64,000 bases of DNA from assembly GCF_047675955.1 (NCBI RefSeq), contig NC_132910.1:98250923-98314922 (forward strand). Direction: 5' to 3'. This stretch comes from Chlorocebus sabaeus (lineage: Eukaryota > Chordata > Mammalia > Primates > Cercopithecidae). The stretch's first letter is position 1. Each line of letters starts with the position of its first letter. The translations under genes were made by a program, and so were the position numbers. Positions 11,500-24,452 of the stretch are shown one piece after another. The notes below the pieces were generated by a model that was not told where the DNA came from, did no database searches, and saw only the letters and a list, made by a program, of their open reading frames with translations.

Positions 11500-11795
11500 T
11501 GGAATATGGTCCTTCCACCTGGAATATTTTTTCCTCAGGCCTTCTCTGGCTTATTCCACTTTATTCCTTGGATCTCAGCTTAATCATCTCTTTGGCAAGT
11601 ATCCGTGATCCAAACTGGGTTAGTGGCACTCCCAAGACCCCCTTTATTAACCCTGTACTAGCACTTAACACATAATCTATTGTATTTACCAGCTCCTTGG
11701 CCTGTCTGCAAGTTTCTTGAGGCGTGCTGCCATCATTCTCATTTATCACTGTATCTCCAGTGCCCAGCTTTAAAAATATTTGATAAATGAGTGAC
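11500..11795 (+). repeat. L2 LINE 3'-end fragment
   Basis: It shows CTGCCTGGAATATGGTCCTTC, then CTCAGCTTAATCATC, TGCAAGTTTCTTGAGG and TGTATCTCCAGTGCCCAG, then TTTGATAAATGAGTG, in the order found in L2 3' ends. Confidence 0.7.
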
Positions 11796-12747
11796 AAAAG
11801 AAGATGCACTGTAGGTGCCTCCGTTAGAATGTTTTTCTCCCTTGCAATTACAGATCTACAACCAGATCTGCTTATTGAGTTTATTGAATTTCTACCTTTT
11901 TTTCTGAAAAGCAAAACGTCTCAGGGTCCATAAATCTGTGAGAAGCTCGTGGGAAGCAGAGCAGCACATAACAGCAAAATGATTTTCCCCTTCCCTTTGT
12001 CTCTAGGGGTCAAGAGTTCTTGTCTCATGGTTCAGGCATTGCGTTAACTATTTCTGTGCAATATCCATTCTTTAAGTATAGCTGTAACTGTAGTTTTGAT
12101 TGAAATATTAACCTATAAGTGATTTGAATATCAAAATAAACATTCATATCACAGAAGTTTTTTTTTGTTCTTGAGAGAATAGGAAATAGGTTGATTTTTC
12201 TGGCGTTACTAAGATATATGTACATTGCAAAACATTATGCTAATAGCTTAAGAATATATGTACATATGAAATGACAGAGTGATAAATTTATTAGCCAATT
12301 TGCTGTTTGTTATAAGGAAGTTGCTGTCTGGAAAGGCTTCAGAACCCTGTCCAGCTCTACCTCCCCTTCTGACTTTTCGTTTCCTGTGTCTGGGAACCTC
12401 ATTGCCTTCTCTCATGGTCATGTTAAGTAATTATTCTCATGTGAGGTTACTCTGCTAACCCTCAGCATTTGGCTTACAGCACAGTTATTCCCGTGTCAGT
12501 GATGGGGGATGGAAACCGTCCATCACTGCAAGACTGTTCCCATGGCTGAGGAGGGAGAGATGGTTTCAGTCCTGTTCTTGTTAGTAAGGTGTTGAGATGT
12601 AGATTCATGGCTGATGATATTGCCCTATCAAAGAGTTCATTTTACTCATTGGAAGAGTTTGCTGTATTCTAAATTTAACATAAAATAATGATGCAGGAAA
12701 GTTTTAGGTTTTAGAAAAGAATTTTCACATGAGACATTGTATATGCA

Positions 12748-12773
12748 TGTGTGTGTTTGTGTGTGTGTGTGTA
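12748..12773. repeat. (GT)n microsatellite
   Basis: GT units with one TTT interruption. Confidence 0.85.
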
Positions 12774-13684
12774 AATGTTGCTCTGGTTTCAGCGTTCCGA
12801 TCAATAAAAGCAGAAGTTCAGGCCATTTTATCCTGAAATATTTCTATAGGGTAGTCTTATAAGTTGCTTGATTATTATACAAAGTATATACAGTTAGTAT
12901 AAAGAGTGTGCGAACTAAAATGAAGGGGGCTGGGGAATCAAATTTGCTATCTCTGAGGTTGAGTTTGAGACTGGAGTGGTTAAATAAAGGCTGTTCTAAG
13001 AAATTCCATCAAAATAAATTTGATATACTGCCAGAAATTCTACAACTGCCTTCTGGATCTACCACATTCTCTTGGGAGTTAGGACTACTGCTTTCTATAG
13101 CTACAATTTTATTTTTAACTAGGTCTAGTTTTTGCTGGAAAAACTGTCCTAAGATTAAAAGTTAATAGTTGAAATTAAATTTAATAATAAAACTGAATGT
13201 GTCATTCAGTGTTAATTTTTGGTAGCCTTATGTTTAAATTTGAACATCAAATATTATACAAAATTCTGCTCTGAAGCATCTATTTAAATTTGGTATGTTT
13301 TTGCAGAAGAGCAACCTGGAAAAATAAAATAAAATAAATAAATTTGGAAGGTTTGAAGCCCTCAGTGTTCTTGGGTTCTGGAACCTAAAATCAAATGTGC
13401 CCTCAGAAAGACTTAATATTTTTTTTAGTTGTGCACATTTAGAGGTCGCTTCTCAGAACTTAAACACCTCTAAGAATTTTATTGACATTCTAACTTTTAA
13501 AACAACTTCCTTGGAGACTAGTACCAAGAAAGGAAGCAAGTCAAATCTTGCATCTCATACTTGCCCTAAACATGAGACTCCTGTTATTTTAGATCAGATT
13601 TATACTAGAAGGCAATAAAGATGGCAAGTCATTCACCACTTGTTTACTCAGTAATATAAGGTCTTTATTCTCTAACTGCTCTTC

Positions 13685-14300
13685 ATTTATTCAATAAAGA
13701 CATTGGGTAAATAGCAGCAAACAAAACAGACAGACATCCTTGCCCTTGTGGATTCTGGTAGAAGAGCAAGACAAAAAGGGAAATAAATAAGTAAATACAT
13801 AGTATGTAAGATAAGTGCTAAGTAGATAAGTACAATGGGGAAAGGGAGTGGAAAGAAGACAGATATTGAGTAGGTGACCTCAATACAAGGTGACAGTTGA
13901 GTAAAAGAAGGGATGAAGGAGCAAACAATGCCGCTATTTAAGGTAAGAGCATTCCAGTTAGAGGAAACAGCAGGTGCAAAGGCCCTGTGGCAGGAATGTG
14001 CCTGGAGGGTTAAAGGAAGAGCAAGGCGGCCATGGTGGTTGAGTGGGAGAGAGAGAGTCATGGCAAATGAGATCACAAGGATATGAGGGTAGGGCAAGAG
14101 TAGGGGAGAGGTAGAGCACATAGGGCCTGATAGTACGGTGACTGTATCATCTATTGTCCAAACAGGACAATTTTGAGAGTGAAGGGAGACACTATTATGT
14201 CAGGACAATAGGCATAAACCTATTGTCCTGGGTAAACAAGGAAAACCTATACACCTTTAAAAGTCTTTGGCTTTTTCTCTGAATGAGATAGGAAGTTTTG
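13685..14300 (+). repeat. Ancient interspersed repeat, family not assigned, with a DNA-element insertion
   Basis: The order AACAAAACAGACAGACATCCTTGCCC, a stretch of AAATAAATAAGTAAATA, then GAGCATTCCAGTTAGAGG, GGTGCAAAGGCCCTGTGGC and TTGAGTGGGAGAG is one I recognise from a common old mammalian repeat whose name I will not guess. At 14133-14245 a short palindromic DNA element interrupts it. A similar sequence recurs near 47530-48600. Confidence 0.55.
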
Positions 14301-14356
14301 AAAAGTTATGTCCAGATGAGTGACATGAACATGTTACATTTTAACAGGAACATTCT

Positions 14357-14436
14357 GGCCAGGCACGGTGGCTCATGCCTGTAATCCCAATACCTAGGGA
14401 GGCAGAGGTGGGAGGCTAGCTTGAGCCCAGGAGTTG
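14357..14436 (+). mobile_element. Truncated Alu, sense
   Basis: Only the first 80 bases of an Alu (GGCCAGGCACGGTGGC through CCCAGGAGTT), with no tail and no second monomer. Confidence 0.85.
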
Positions 14437-14539
14437 GCTACTATGTTGAAAAGTATTTCCTAAATCAATGAAGGGAAAACATACAATCTTAAAATATGTT
14501 ATATATACTAATATATAACATGAAAATATTACCTAAAGT

Positions 14540-14760
14540 GTAGTGTTTACTCTATGCCAAGCTAAGTCGTATGAGCCTCCCAACAAATCTATGACATGCT
14601 ACTGTTGCTTGAATGTGAATATGAAAAAAACAAGGCCCAGAGTATTAAGTAACTTTCTCAAAGTCAGACAGCTAGAAATGGCAGGTCCAGGATTTGGATC
14701 CAGCCTGACCCCAGAGGCTGTGCTGTTAGCCAGCCTGCCATACTGTTCTTCCACACACCT
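14540..14760 (+). repeat. MIR SINE
   Basis: GTTTACTCTATGCCAAGC, then AAACAAGGCCCAGAGTATTAAGTAACTT, CAGACAGCTAGAAATGGCAG and GGATTTGGATCCAGCCTG follow MIR order. Confidence 0.8.
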
Positions 14761-15919
14761 GGTAAGACAAACCTTATAATTACCAAAATATCATCCCTAA
14801 CACAAATAGATTTTCAAAGACTGTTCAAAGAAGAAAATCATTCCCTTTTATCTCTCCACTAAATCCAACAGCTTCATTAGTTCCTTCTTTAAGACAGAAG
14901 TAACACATTGTAAAGAAAATGTGTATAATAGATTGCACTCCAAAATAGCATCTATGTTGTAAGTCTTGCAGATGGCCTTGGGACATCTGGTGAACAGGAT
15001 TTGTGTAGCCTATATTCATTGTCATGTCAGTGAGGTCGACTGACAGAAGGAGAGCCAGAAAAGAAAAAATAAATAAACTGAGAGGAAAGATTGAGTTTCT
15101 GATGGACTAATTGCCTCGACACATCTGCTCAGAGAAATGCGTTTCGCCAAACGAATGGCTCATCTAGTTATCACTTGAAAGGCGAGGCAATTTGTCTGTG
15201 GACAGGATACAGAAGAATGAATGTCTATGGCTACCCCATAGTTTCATTTGGGTTAGAAACATCAGGCTTGACTGATAAAGTTAGAGGTTGCTTTTCTAGA
15301 CCTTCCTCCTTTGGGGTTTACCAGATGCACAGGAGTTAAAAGGAGGATGTGGAAGCATAACAGATGACATTTGTGGATATGTATAAACTGATCATTAAAA
15401 AGAAGCCAGTAATCCTCAATTTTTAAAGATTTGCATATAAAACTGACCTTTTGTGAAACCTTTCCATGAAATCTAATGCATAAGGAACTTCATTATTAAT
15501 TCCTAATTTTAAAAGCAACAAATAAAGGAAATATTATTGAACATTTTTTCAATGTCCAAAATATTGCTTATCAAAATATGAAAGGTAATGGATACATATT
15601 TCTTAACAAAATATTGAATAACACATTACACCTCATCCCACATAAGTTTTATGTCACATAAAGTAATTTTGCAGAATGTCTGTACAAAAAAAAATCTCTA
15701 ACCACTGTGAACTTTTAGTTTGAAAGAAGATTTAAATCTCAGTTTTCACCAGATAGAAGTATCTAGAATACAGCAAAGTTTCTCTTTTAAAATGGTGTCA
15801 TTGATGTCATAAGTATGGTATTTCTCTGCATATTTTCATTGTTTCCACAAATTTTACTTGCTTAAAGAAGCTAAATCTATGAAAATTAGGTTTATATCAT
15901 TTAAGAATCTTATACTTTT

Positions 15920-16420
15920 AAACTTTTAAACATGTTATTGAAATGTAGCATACACATAGAATAATGTGCCTAAGCATCGGCTCTGTTAATTTTCACAAAA
16001 TGAACACATGTATAACCAGGATCAACAAACAGAGCATTGCCAGCACCCTGAAGTCTCCTAGTCACTATCCTAACCCCTAAGCCACTCACTTTCCTGACTT
16101 CTAACAGCATGAATTTGCTTTCCTGTTTTTATGTTTCTAGTATATGGAATCCTATGATGCCTGTATGTATTGTTTTGAGTCTGACTTCTCTTACTCAACA
16201 TTATGTTTGTGAGAGTCATCCATATTGTTGCATTCAGTTGTAGTTCAGTCATTCTCATTATTGTATGGCACTTAACTGTGTGAATATCACACTTTATGAA
16301 TTCTACTAAAGATGGGCATTATTAAGTAGTTTCTAGTTTTGAGCTATTTTGAATAGTGCAGCTGTAGACATTCTCCTAGCATCTTTTTGGTGCATATATA
16401 TGTTGAATATCTATGTAAGT
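15920..16420 (-). repeat. Old L1 fragment, antisense
   Basis: The run from ATTGAAATGTAGCATACAC through ATGGAATCCTATGATGCCTG and GAATAGTGCAGCTGTAGAC resembles the reverse of an old L1 ORF2/3' region. It is heavily diverged and has no open frame of note. Confidence 0.55.
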
Positions 16421-16629
16421 ATATAGATATAAAAACCTATAGCTGTGTATGTAATGATATCTGTAATATTTATGTATCAACATATATAGCTACATACTAA
16501 ATATATCTAAATATATACTTCTCATATAATTTTTCTTGATCACAACCCTTTTATATTTTACTATTCAGTAATGTTGGAGAATTACACGAGGGTAAGGTAC
16601 AGAATTAAGAACTAGACAATAGAATTCTT

Positions 16630-16778
16630 CTTTTTGTTGTTGTTGTTTGTTTGTTTGTTTAGAGATAGCTTCTTGCTTTGTTGCCCAGGCTGGTTTCAAA
16701 CTCCTGGCTTCAAGTAATCCTCTCATCTCAGCCTCCCAAATTGCTGGGATTACAAGCATGAGCCACCATGCCTGGCCC
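16630..16778 (-). mobile_element. Alu monomer (FLAM/FRAM type), antisense
   Basis: A single monomer running from a TGTTTG-rich tail to CATGCCTGGCCC, flanked by a direct repeat AGAATTCTT (16621 and 16779). Confidence 0.85.
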
Positions 16779-17067
16779 AGAATTCTTTTCTAATTCTAAA
16801 AGCTTTAAGACCTGTGTGGCCTGTATATGAACTTGGTCCATGATAATTATTTGTCTTTCAAGAAAATCTATTATCTGCCTTCATAATGGATAATTCCCAG
16901 ATCAACTCACACATTGACTAAGCACCTGTAGAAAACACACAGGAATCTAGGCTTCCAGTTGCTCACATTCTATTTGAGGATACAAGCAAATAGTCAATAA
17001 AGTTAGCCTGGATACCAGCAGAGTTTTTATACCCAAGTTTTATACTCAAGTATTCTCTTGGACTTTT

Positions 17068-17357
17068 TTTTTTTTTGAGACAGAGTCTTGCTCTGTCGCC
17101 CAGGCTGGAGTGCAGTGGCGCTATCTCGCCTCACTGCAAGCTCCACCTCCCGGGTTCACACCATTCTCCTGCCTCAGCCTCCCGAGTGGCTGGGACTACA
17201 GGCGCCCGCCACCATGCTCAGCTAATTTTTTGTGTTTTTAGTAGAGACAGGGTTTCATTGTGTTAGCCAGGATGGTCTCAATCTCCTGAACTTGTGATCC
17301 ACCTGCCTTGGCCTCCCAAAGTGCTGGGATTACAGGCGTGAGCCACCGCGCCCGGCC
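17068..17357 (-). mobile_element. AluY-type SINE, antisense
   Basis: Full-length, ending ACCGCGCCCGGCC, with low divergence. Perfect target duplications TCTCTTGGACTTTTT begin at 17054 and 17358. Confidence 0.95.
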
Positions 17358-17934
17358 TCTCTTGGACTTTTTGAAACCAAAGAACAAAGATACTATTTTT
17401 AATGTGAAATACCTTTAAAAATGTTCATTGAAAGTACAAAGATTGTCATCTTAATATAAGATTGCCAGGGTAGGGATGGTTGTCATAGAAATTTACCCAA
17501 TTGGAATACATGAAGACAGGCCTAAAAGAAAAATTTATCTTAATATCATCAGCAAAATTTGCATTTGCAACATCCCAAAAAGAAATTTTATTTATGAAAA
17601 CCCACTGACCACATATGAAATGGAACCATCTTACAATGTAAATACTCCCAGGAAGTCATTCAGAACTCTGTGAAATGTCTGAGCACTAGATTTTTGCAAT
17701 CTTATGAATAAGAGTTTAAATGTAAGTGAGTCATTGACACTTTTCCTGCTTTTTGTTCTGGGGAAATAGCTTCACAGTAATATTTTCATTAATTGTATGC
17801 AGTGACTTCAGAATCATCTCCAGCTCCTGTACCATCATAAAGGAAGTCAACCCAGAGGGAGTGGTATGCACTAAGGTGATATTCCAGAGCCCAGTTTCAA
17901 GCACTGCTGCTTTCTCCTGCTTGATTCGCTCACC

Positions 17935-18450
17935 CAGGGCCCGGCAAACTACAGCCAGTGAGCCAAATCTGGCCCACCGCCTGTTTTTGTAAATGAAGTT
18001 TTATTGGAACACAGCCATACCTATTGCTTATGTTTTGTTTTGTTTTGTTTTTTTGAGACGGAGTCTCGCTCTGTCTCCCAGGCTGGAGTGCAGTGGCCGG
18101 ATCTCAGCTCACTGCAAGCTCCGCCTCCCGGGTTTACGCCTTTCTCCTGCCTCAGCCTCCCGAGTAGCTGGGACTACAGGCGCCCGCCACCTCGCCCGGC
18201 TAGTTTTTGTATTTTTTAGTAGAGACGGGGTTTCACCAGGTTAGCCAGGATGGTCTCGATCTCCTGACCTCGTGATCCGCCCGTCTCGGCCTCCCAAAGT
18301 GCTGGGATTACAGGCTTGAGCCACCGCACCCAGCCTGCTTATGTATTTTCTATGGCAGCTTTTGAGAGTAGTTTCAACAGACATCATATGGCCCAGAAAG
18401 CCTAAAATATTTGCTATCTGGCCATTTATGGAAAAAGTTTGTCAACCCTG
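17935..18450. mobile_element. hAT-type non-autonomous DNA transposon split by an Alu
   Basis: The left part (GGCCCGGCAAACTACAGCC to GAACACAGCCATACC) and the right part (TATGTATTTTCTATGGCAGC to AAAAAGTTTGTCAACC) read continuously once the Alu at 18038-18335 is removed. This is a common hAT-type element of primate genomes; I do not name the subfamily. Confidence 0.7.
18038..18335 (-). mobile_element. AluY of the Old World monkey (AluYR-like) lineage, antisense
   Basis: Full-length with little divergence. It carries GGCCGGATCTCAGC, CACCTCGCCCGGCTAG, CCCGTCTCGGCCTCCC and ACAGGCTTGAGCC, variants I associate with cercopithecid AluY copies and not with human AluY. A target duplication TGCTTATG flanks it. 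The subfamily name is a recollection and was not checked against a library. Confidence 0.85.
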
Positions 18451-18454
18451 GTGG

Positions 18455-18515
18455 CATCTCACCAACTGTCCTGCCCCTGCCTTTCATCCCTGCCTTTCAT
18501 CCCTGCCTCTTATCT
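18455..18515. repeat. Short 13-bp tandem repeat
   Basis: CTTTCATCCCTGC occurs twice in a row, followed by a degenerate third unit. Confidence 0.7.
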
Positions 18516-18594
18516 GCCTCCACTTGGACCCACAGGCAGTCAAAGCTCAAGATCTGAACTTCAGAAATGTGAATAAGGCTTCATAACCTTTTTC

Positions 18595-18720
18595 TCTTTT
18601 CAATAGAGGCAGGATTTCACTATGTTTCCCAGGCTGATCTTGAACTCCTAAACTCAAGGAATTCTCTTACCTCAACCTCCCAAAACACTGGGATTGCAGG
18701 CATGAGCCACTGCACCCAGA
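18595..18720 (-). mobile_element. Alu monomer (FLAM/FRAM type), antisense
   Basis: One monomer with diverged sequence ending TGCACCCAGA. It is flanked by CTTCATAACCTTT on both sides. Confidence 0.8.
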
Positions 18721-18870
18721 CACTTCATAACCTTTGATATTTTTAAGTGCCTCATGCCTTAACCCCAAGAAGTAAATGGCCATAATCTCAAGAAATTAAA
18801 ATATGTTTTATTTTTTAAAATGGTTTGTCACTGATCTTGAATAAATCACTTGACCTCTCACATCATTCTT

Positions 18871-19173
18871 TTTCTTTTTCTTCTTTTTTTGAGAAAGGGC
18901 CTCACTCTACCACCCAGGCTGGAGTTCAGCGGCATAACCACTGCTCCCTGCTGCCTCAAGCTCCTGAGCCCAAGCAATCCTCCCACCTAAGCCTCCCAAG
19001 TGGCTGGGACTACAGGCACATGCCACCACGCCCAACTGATTTTTTGAATTTTTTGTAAAGTTGGGGTCTCACTGTGTTGTCCAGGCTGATCTCAAATTTT
19101 TGGACTCAAGTGATCCTCCCACCTCAGCCTCACAAAGTGCTGGCATTATAGGCGTGAACCACCACGCCCAGCC
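18871..19173 (-). mobile_element. AluJ-type SINE, antisense
   Basis: Both monomers are present with old-type divergence, ending CACGCCCAGCC. The flanks TCATTCTTTT and TCATTATTTTT look like an imperfect target duplication. Confidence 0.9.
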
Positions 19174-19613
19174 TCCAGTCATTATTTTTGTTTGAAAAAA
19201 ATAAATAATGAAGGGACCATTTCATGGCATCCCACTAGGCATAATGACACAAAGTAGGCTTATTCCTAAGCTGACAGCCAACATCAGTTACAACAACCAA
19301 GGTCTATTGTCTCTTTGTCGTCTCGATTTATGTTAGTAAACATCAGAACTTTGGTCTCATGAGAGGTCTTGGCAACCACAATTCACGTGTTTTCTAATCA
19401 AAATTAAACACTTTTTAAACTCTTTGTCACACACTTAGAAATATTCAATACATTGTCCTTTGGGTAATTAAAAGCAGCACTAAGCCAGGTGGCTAGATTT
19501 TTGGGTAGCCATTTATGTTTCAGTTAAGTAAAAGAAAAAGGAAAAGGAGATGATGAAGATTTTTCATTTATTTTAGAGAAATTTCATATGAAAATAGAGT
19601 CACTCTCTAAGTC

Positions 19614-19924
19614 TTTTTTTTTTTTTTTTTTTTTTTTTTTTGAGATGGAGTCTTACTCTGTCACCCAGGCTGGAGTGCACAGTGATGCAATCTCGGCTCA
19701 CTCAACCTCTGCCTCCCGGGTTCAAGTGATTCTCCTGCCTCAGCCTCCCAAGTAGCTGGGATTACAGGTGCCCATCACCATGCCCAGCTAATTTTTGTAT
19801 TTTTAGTAGAGACAGGGTTTCACCATGTTGCTCAGACTGGTTTCAAACTCCTGATCTCAGGTGGTCTGCCCGCCTCAGCCTCCCAAAGTGCTGGGATTAC
19901 AAGTGTGAGCCACCACGCCCAGCC
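19614..19924 (-). mobile_element. AluS-type SINE, antisense
   Basis: A long T run and complete two-monomer body, ending CACGCCCAGCC. Confidence 0.92.
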
Positions 19925-20251
19925 TTTAAAAGTCTTAAAGATAAAGCTGTACATACTTGAAGTTACTTAATCAGAAAATCACAACACTTTATATTTCTTT
20001 GGGTGGACCAATTGAATTACATGATCATAACTAAAAACATGAATTTTCTTACCTCTATGCTGTAAAAATCAGGGACTATTTATTTAATAATGGACAGAAA
20101 GGTCATGTCTTAGACAAAGGGGAAAGTGGGGGATAAGAAAAGAAATATCTCATGTCCCATTTTTTTATCACTAGGTGTATGTATGTATGCATACATGTTA
20201 TTTTTGGTGACACAGATGTTCTCTGTTTACATTAGATTTTTCCAAACTGTT

Positions 20252-20519
20252 GGCGGTCAGGCGAGGTGATTCACGCCTGTAATCCCAGCACATTGGGAGG
20301 CCAAGGCCAGAGGCTCATTTGAGCCCAGAAGTTCGAGACTAGCCAGAGTAACATGATGAAACCCCATTGCTACAAAAAAAAAATTGGCTGAGTATAGTGG
20401 CATGTGCCTGCAGTCCCAGCTACTGGGAGGCTGAGGTCGGGGAATCACTTGAACCCAGGTCGAAGCTTCTGAACCATTGATTGGTCCCACTGCGCTCCAG
20501 CTTGGAAGGAAAAAAAAAA
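20252..20519 (+). mobile_element. AluJ-type SINE, sense, degraded
   Basis: Runs from GGCGGTCAGGCGAGGTG to an A10 tail. The second monomer has a deletion. The flanks ACTGTTGG and AATGTTGG are compatible with a target duplication. Confidence 0.88.
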
Positions 20520-21289
20520 TGTTGGGAGGAAAGGACACGGGAGCTACAGGGGATGGAGGAAAAAAAGCAGAGTTGGGTAGTGGAGACCCATCCTTAGGAC
20601 TCAACCATGTCATTCTGCCAGCACCCAGGTGACATTTCATATATTTGAGGAAGAAAGGGAGGAAGCATATACTCTCAAAATGTGAGGAGTCAACATCCGT
20701 AATTCCAACTATGTGAAAGCAGCTTGAGGAACCATAGCATTGACTTATTCATGATTTTTGCAGAGGCACTCATTCGGATTGGCCCTCCAAGCAGGCTGGT
20801 GTAAGAGCCTCTCAGCATCTACACCAAAGCCCATCTCTCTTGTGGTTTTGAAATTCTTTACTTGTTTGCAGTAGCTCCAATGAACCCTCACGAAGTGATA
20901 AACATTTAGTTTATTTGTGGAAATGGCCCAGAAGAAAAAAGCTGGTATTAGAACAGAAGATGTCTAATGAAGTATATTTTTCTTAACCAGAAATTTTGGA
21001 TAAATGAATGAGTGGAGAAAAGTAAGTGCCTTAGGTAGGGCTCAATATTTGTCCTTCAATTACTTTTTAGGTTGTGATCCTTTGTACATGCCATATTCTG
21101 TTCAGACTACCTCTTCTCTGCTAAAAATATGCCTGTGCAGGGGCAGTTTCCACACTAGTACCAGGTACGCTCTCACACATTTATGCCTTTGTATAAATTA
21201 GGGAAAATCCTAATTTTTCATGTTTTGAATAGGGAATATATTCGAATAGATCAAAAATCAAGAAAATAGAAAAAGGTATACATTGAGAA

Positions 21290-21870
21290 GTCTTCCTCTT
21301 AGACCAGTCCTGATCACCAAATTTTCCCACTCTCACCCTCTATAGCATATCACCTTTAAAAGATTCTTCTGTATCTTTCTAGTGTTTCTTCATGCAGATA
21401 CAAGAAAATCCAAATATATATTTATATTTATATTCTCTCCCCTGTTTATTATACAATGTTCTGTACGTTGCTTTTTTCAATTGACAGTATATCCTGGAGA
21501 TCTCTGAATATCAATATATGAAAAGCTGCCTCTTTTTTAAAATAGTTTCATAGTATCCCATTGTGGGAGAGTGCCATAGGTTATATAATCCATTGTTCCA
21601 GTCTTTTGTTTTTGCAGACTATGGTACAATTGTAACCATGTGCATGTCATGTTTATATCTGTGGGTACAGCTATATGACAGATTCCCACACATAGGATTC
21701 TTGTGCCATAGGTCAAGTATCTGTATTACTTTGATATAAATTGCCAAATTATGCCCCATAATAACTGTGCTGTCTTGCACTCCCATTAGCAATGTAGGAG
21801 TCCCTATTTCCCCATTGCCTAACCATATTTTTAGTTTAGTTATTTATCTTTCCTTTGGATTATCTGAAAT
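21290..21870 (-). repeat. Old L1-like fragment, antisense
   Basis: The order TTGACAGTATATCCTGGAG, TCATAGTATCCCATTGTG, TTATATAATCCATTGTTCC, and CTTGCACTCCCATTAGCAATG is that of an inverted old L1 3' region. Confidence 0.55.
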
Positions 21871-23576
21871 AGAAAATGTCAGGGAGGAAGTCTTTTTTTG
21901 CTCCTATATACTGATTGCTCATAAAAAATGGTGAAAAAATAGGAAACTAATTTTGGAAAATGTATTGGGTCACTGAATCAAATGCCCAATGATAATTTTA
22001 TGTGTCGTTTACTTTTGCAAAAGTATACATTTTTACCCATAATGAAGAGGATACTAATTCAAGAAAGTATCATAGAAAATTAGATATTTTTTCTACTCTG
22101 AAGCAGTCACTGATTGTCAGTGGATTCTATACACTAAATTATTTCAGAATTCATATACCTGAAAATTGTCAAATATATAAACTCTAATTATTAGAGTACT
22201 GATATTTAGAAAAAGGATCTGTAAAGTGTGTTTGTGTCCATTTTTCCCAGTCATTTACATAACAAAAAAGTACTCATCATGGAACCAAATTATTTTCATC
22301 TCCAACTTGAACAGCTTTTTGATATTTCAGGTTGAAACCAAGATAAGCCTGTGCGTTGAGGCTGAAGAATTGTACTTTTTCCAAATATAACAGTTTTGAA
22401 AACTAATTTATGAATTGTAGTAGCTAAGTTCCATCCAGTTTTGACTCCCATTTTTTGACACAGATCAGAATGAAACACCCAGAAGCCAATATCCAAGCTT
22501 TACCTCAGAACTTTCCACTGTTCAGGCAGTAGTTGAGGACTGAGACAGACGTTCTGAATGACAACTTTACCGTGACAACTGAGCATTAATGTCATCTGAT
22601 AACATGTCTGTAGCTTTTTTGGAAATAATCTAGGATGATAGAATGGGAGGTATCTCTTCAAAAATAAGTATTTGGCCTAATTGCTGAAATACTTTATATT
22701 TTAAGGACTGGTATGACTGCTTTTTTTCATTTATCTAGTTTATAACTTCATGTAGTGTGAATTCAGCCTGAAATTGACATTTAAATTTTCTACCTAAATT
22801 CATAGGTTTAGTGTTTTGAAGAAAACAATGACTTTCCAGTAAATAAAATAATCTTTTTACATTTTCTTTTGTTCAGCCTTGAGTTTGTTTTGAGAGCTTT
22901 AGTTTTGATAAAAAAGAGAAATGTAATTTTAAAATTTGGGAGAATTGTAAAACACCATTATATTTTTTCAGATATGTTTTAAAATTTATTTTGTACAGTA
23001 TGTTTATAGATAAGAGGCTTCATTTTGTTGAATTCATCCTACACATACACTTCTTTTTAGCTGAAATTAATAGAAAGCCAATTCTAAATTAATGTAGGTA
23101 ATACATAATCTAATCAACTAGATGAATACCTTGGTTGCAAGTCTTGTTCTGACCGAGCTAAGTGACAAGAATCTCAATCTACTGACCTTCCAGCATCTAG
23201 GTGGAGCTCCCAGGACAAGCAGGCAACAGGAAGCAGGAAATAGCAGGAAAAGGTCCTTTAGTTCCCATGTGTAGAATGTCTCTGCATTCCTGGAAACAAA
23301 TGCTCAGCTGCCTCTGTATTGAACCATACTGATGCCTGCCACCATATTGTTCATTGTAGATACAAATCATTATGTTAAAAGTTACAGTAGGTTAGAAATT
23401 GCAACCACCTCTTTCAAAAAAGTGATTACCACAATTTTGAAAGGAAGAGAAATACAGATTGTAATTGTTTTGCTATACCAGCAAAGAAAATTAAATATTT
23501 AAAATATTATGAAGATGCTTCTGACTAGCTATGTGTGACCTTCAGAGTTTCATTTTCAAAACAAAGTATTAATCTA

Positions 23577-24240
23577 GATCAGTGTTTCTCTAAATTTTTG
23601 TTCTCAACACCCTTTTATACTCTTAAAAATCATTGAGGACACCAAATTTTTCTTCACGTATGTTATATTGATTGATATTTATGATGTTACAAGTTAAAAC
23701 TAATCATTTTATAAAAAATATTTATTAATTTTCATGAACCCCATTAAATGTTAACATAAATGATATATTTTTATGAAAAAAGTTATATTTTCCAAAACAA
23801 AAAAATTATTAGTGCGAAAAATGGCATTGTTTTACATTTTTACAAATCTCTTTATTTAATGTCTGGCTTAATAGAAGACAGCTAAAACTCATATCAGCTT
23901 CTGCATTCAATCTGTTGTACTATGTTGTTTTGGTTGAAGCGTATTTAAAAACTCTAGCCTCACAAAAAAAATGTAGTTTAAAAAAGGATGAGAATGTTAA
24001 TCGTCTTTTCAGATAATTGCAAATATTCTTTGATACTACATCAAAACTCTCCCATTGGCAGTTTTGTAAAGATTAGTTGCAATGTGGAATCTGAAACCAT
24101 ATTAATGAACTTTTCAGACACTCTTACATTAAAATATGTTGTCTCTCTTGTACTTTGTATAGATGTTTTACATATGCATGGTTTTGTAACATCAGACATT
24201 GGCCATTAGAATTACTAGTTTACAATTACAAGGATCTTCT
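23577..24240. mobile_element. hAT-type DNA transposon fossil
   Basis: It starts at CAGTGTTTCTCTAAATTTTTG and runs through ATCATTGAGGACACC, CCCCATTAAATGTTAAC, TGTCTGGCTTAATAGAAGAC and CAGACATTGGCC. I know this sequence as a common fossil hAT element but do not commit to the name. The transposase frame is not intact. Confidence 0.65.
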
Positions 24241-24452
24241 CAATGTTGCCTTATTTAATTATATAATATCAAAAAACTACATTCATTAATATCATCACCA
24301 ATCTTTTGTCACATGGAATATTAAAAAGACATGTACCTAAGCTCAAGATATATTCAAAATTTATAATTTCTCTGCTGCTTCAACAGGGATATCTTAAGGG
24401 AAACTCATGAATCATGATCCATAAAAGAAAAAAAAAATGCTGGGCATTAAAA

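Noticed and set aside
11561..11914. 117-codon frame on the - strand
   Set aside because: It covers the L2 3' end; no protein family match is evident.
13687..14121. 144-codon frame on the - strand
   Set aside because: It overlaps an ancient repeat, is rich in L, P and S with hydrophobic runs, and has no recognisable homology or splice context.
17753..18586. Open frames with phrases such as SRLECSGAISAHC or SPASASRVAGTTG
   Set aside because: These are translations of antisense Alu sequence, seen again at 17075, 25062, 27567, 41921, 47476 and 51030. They are not genes.
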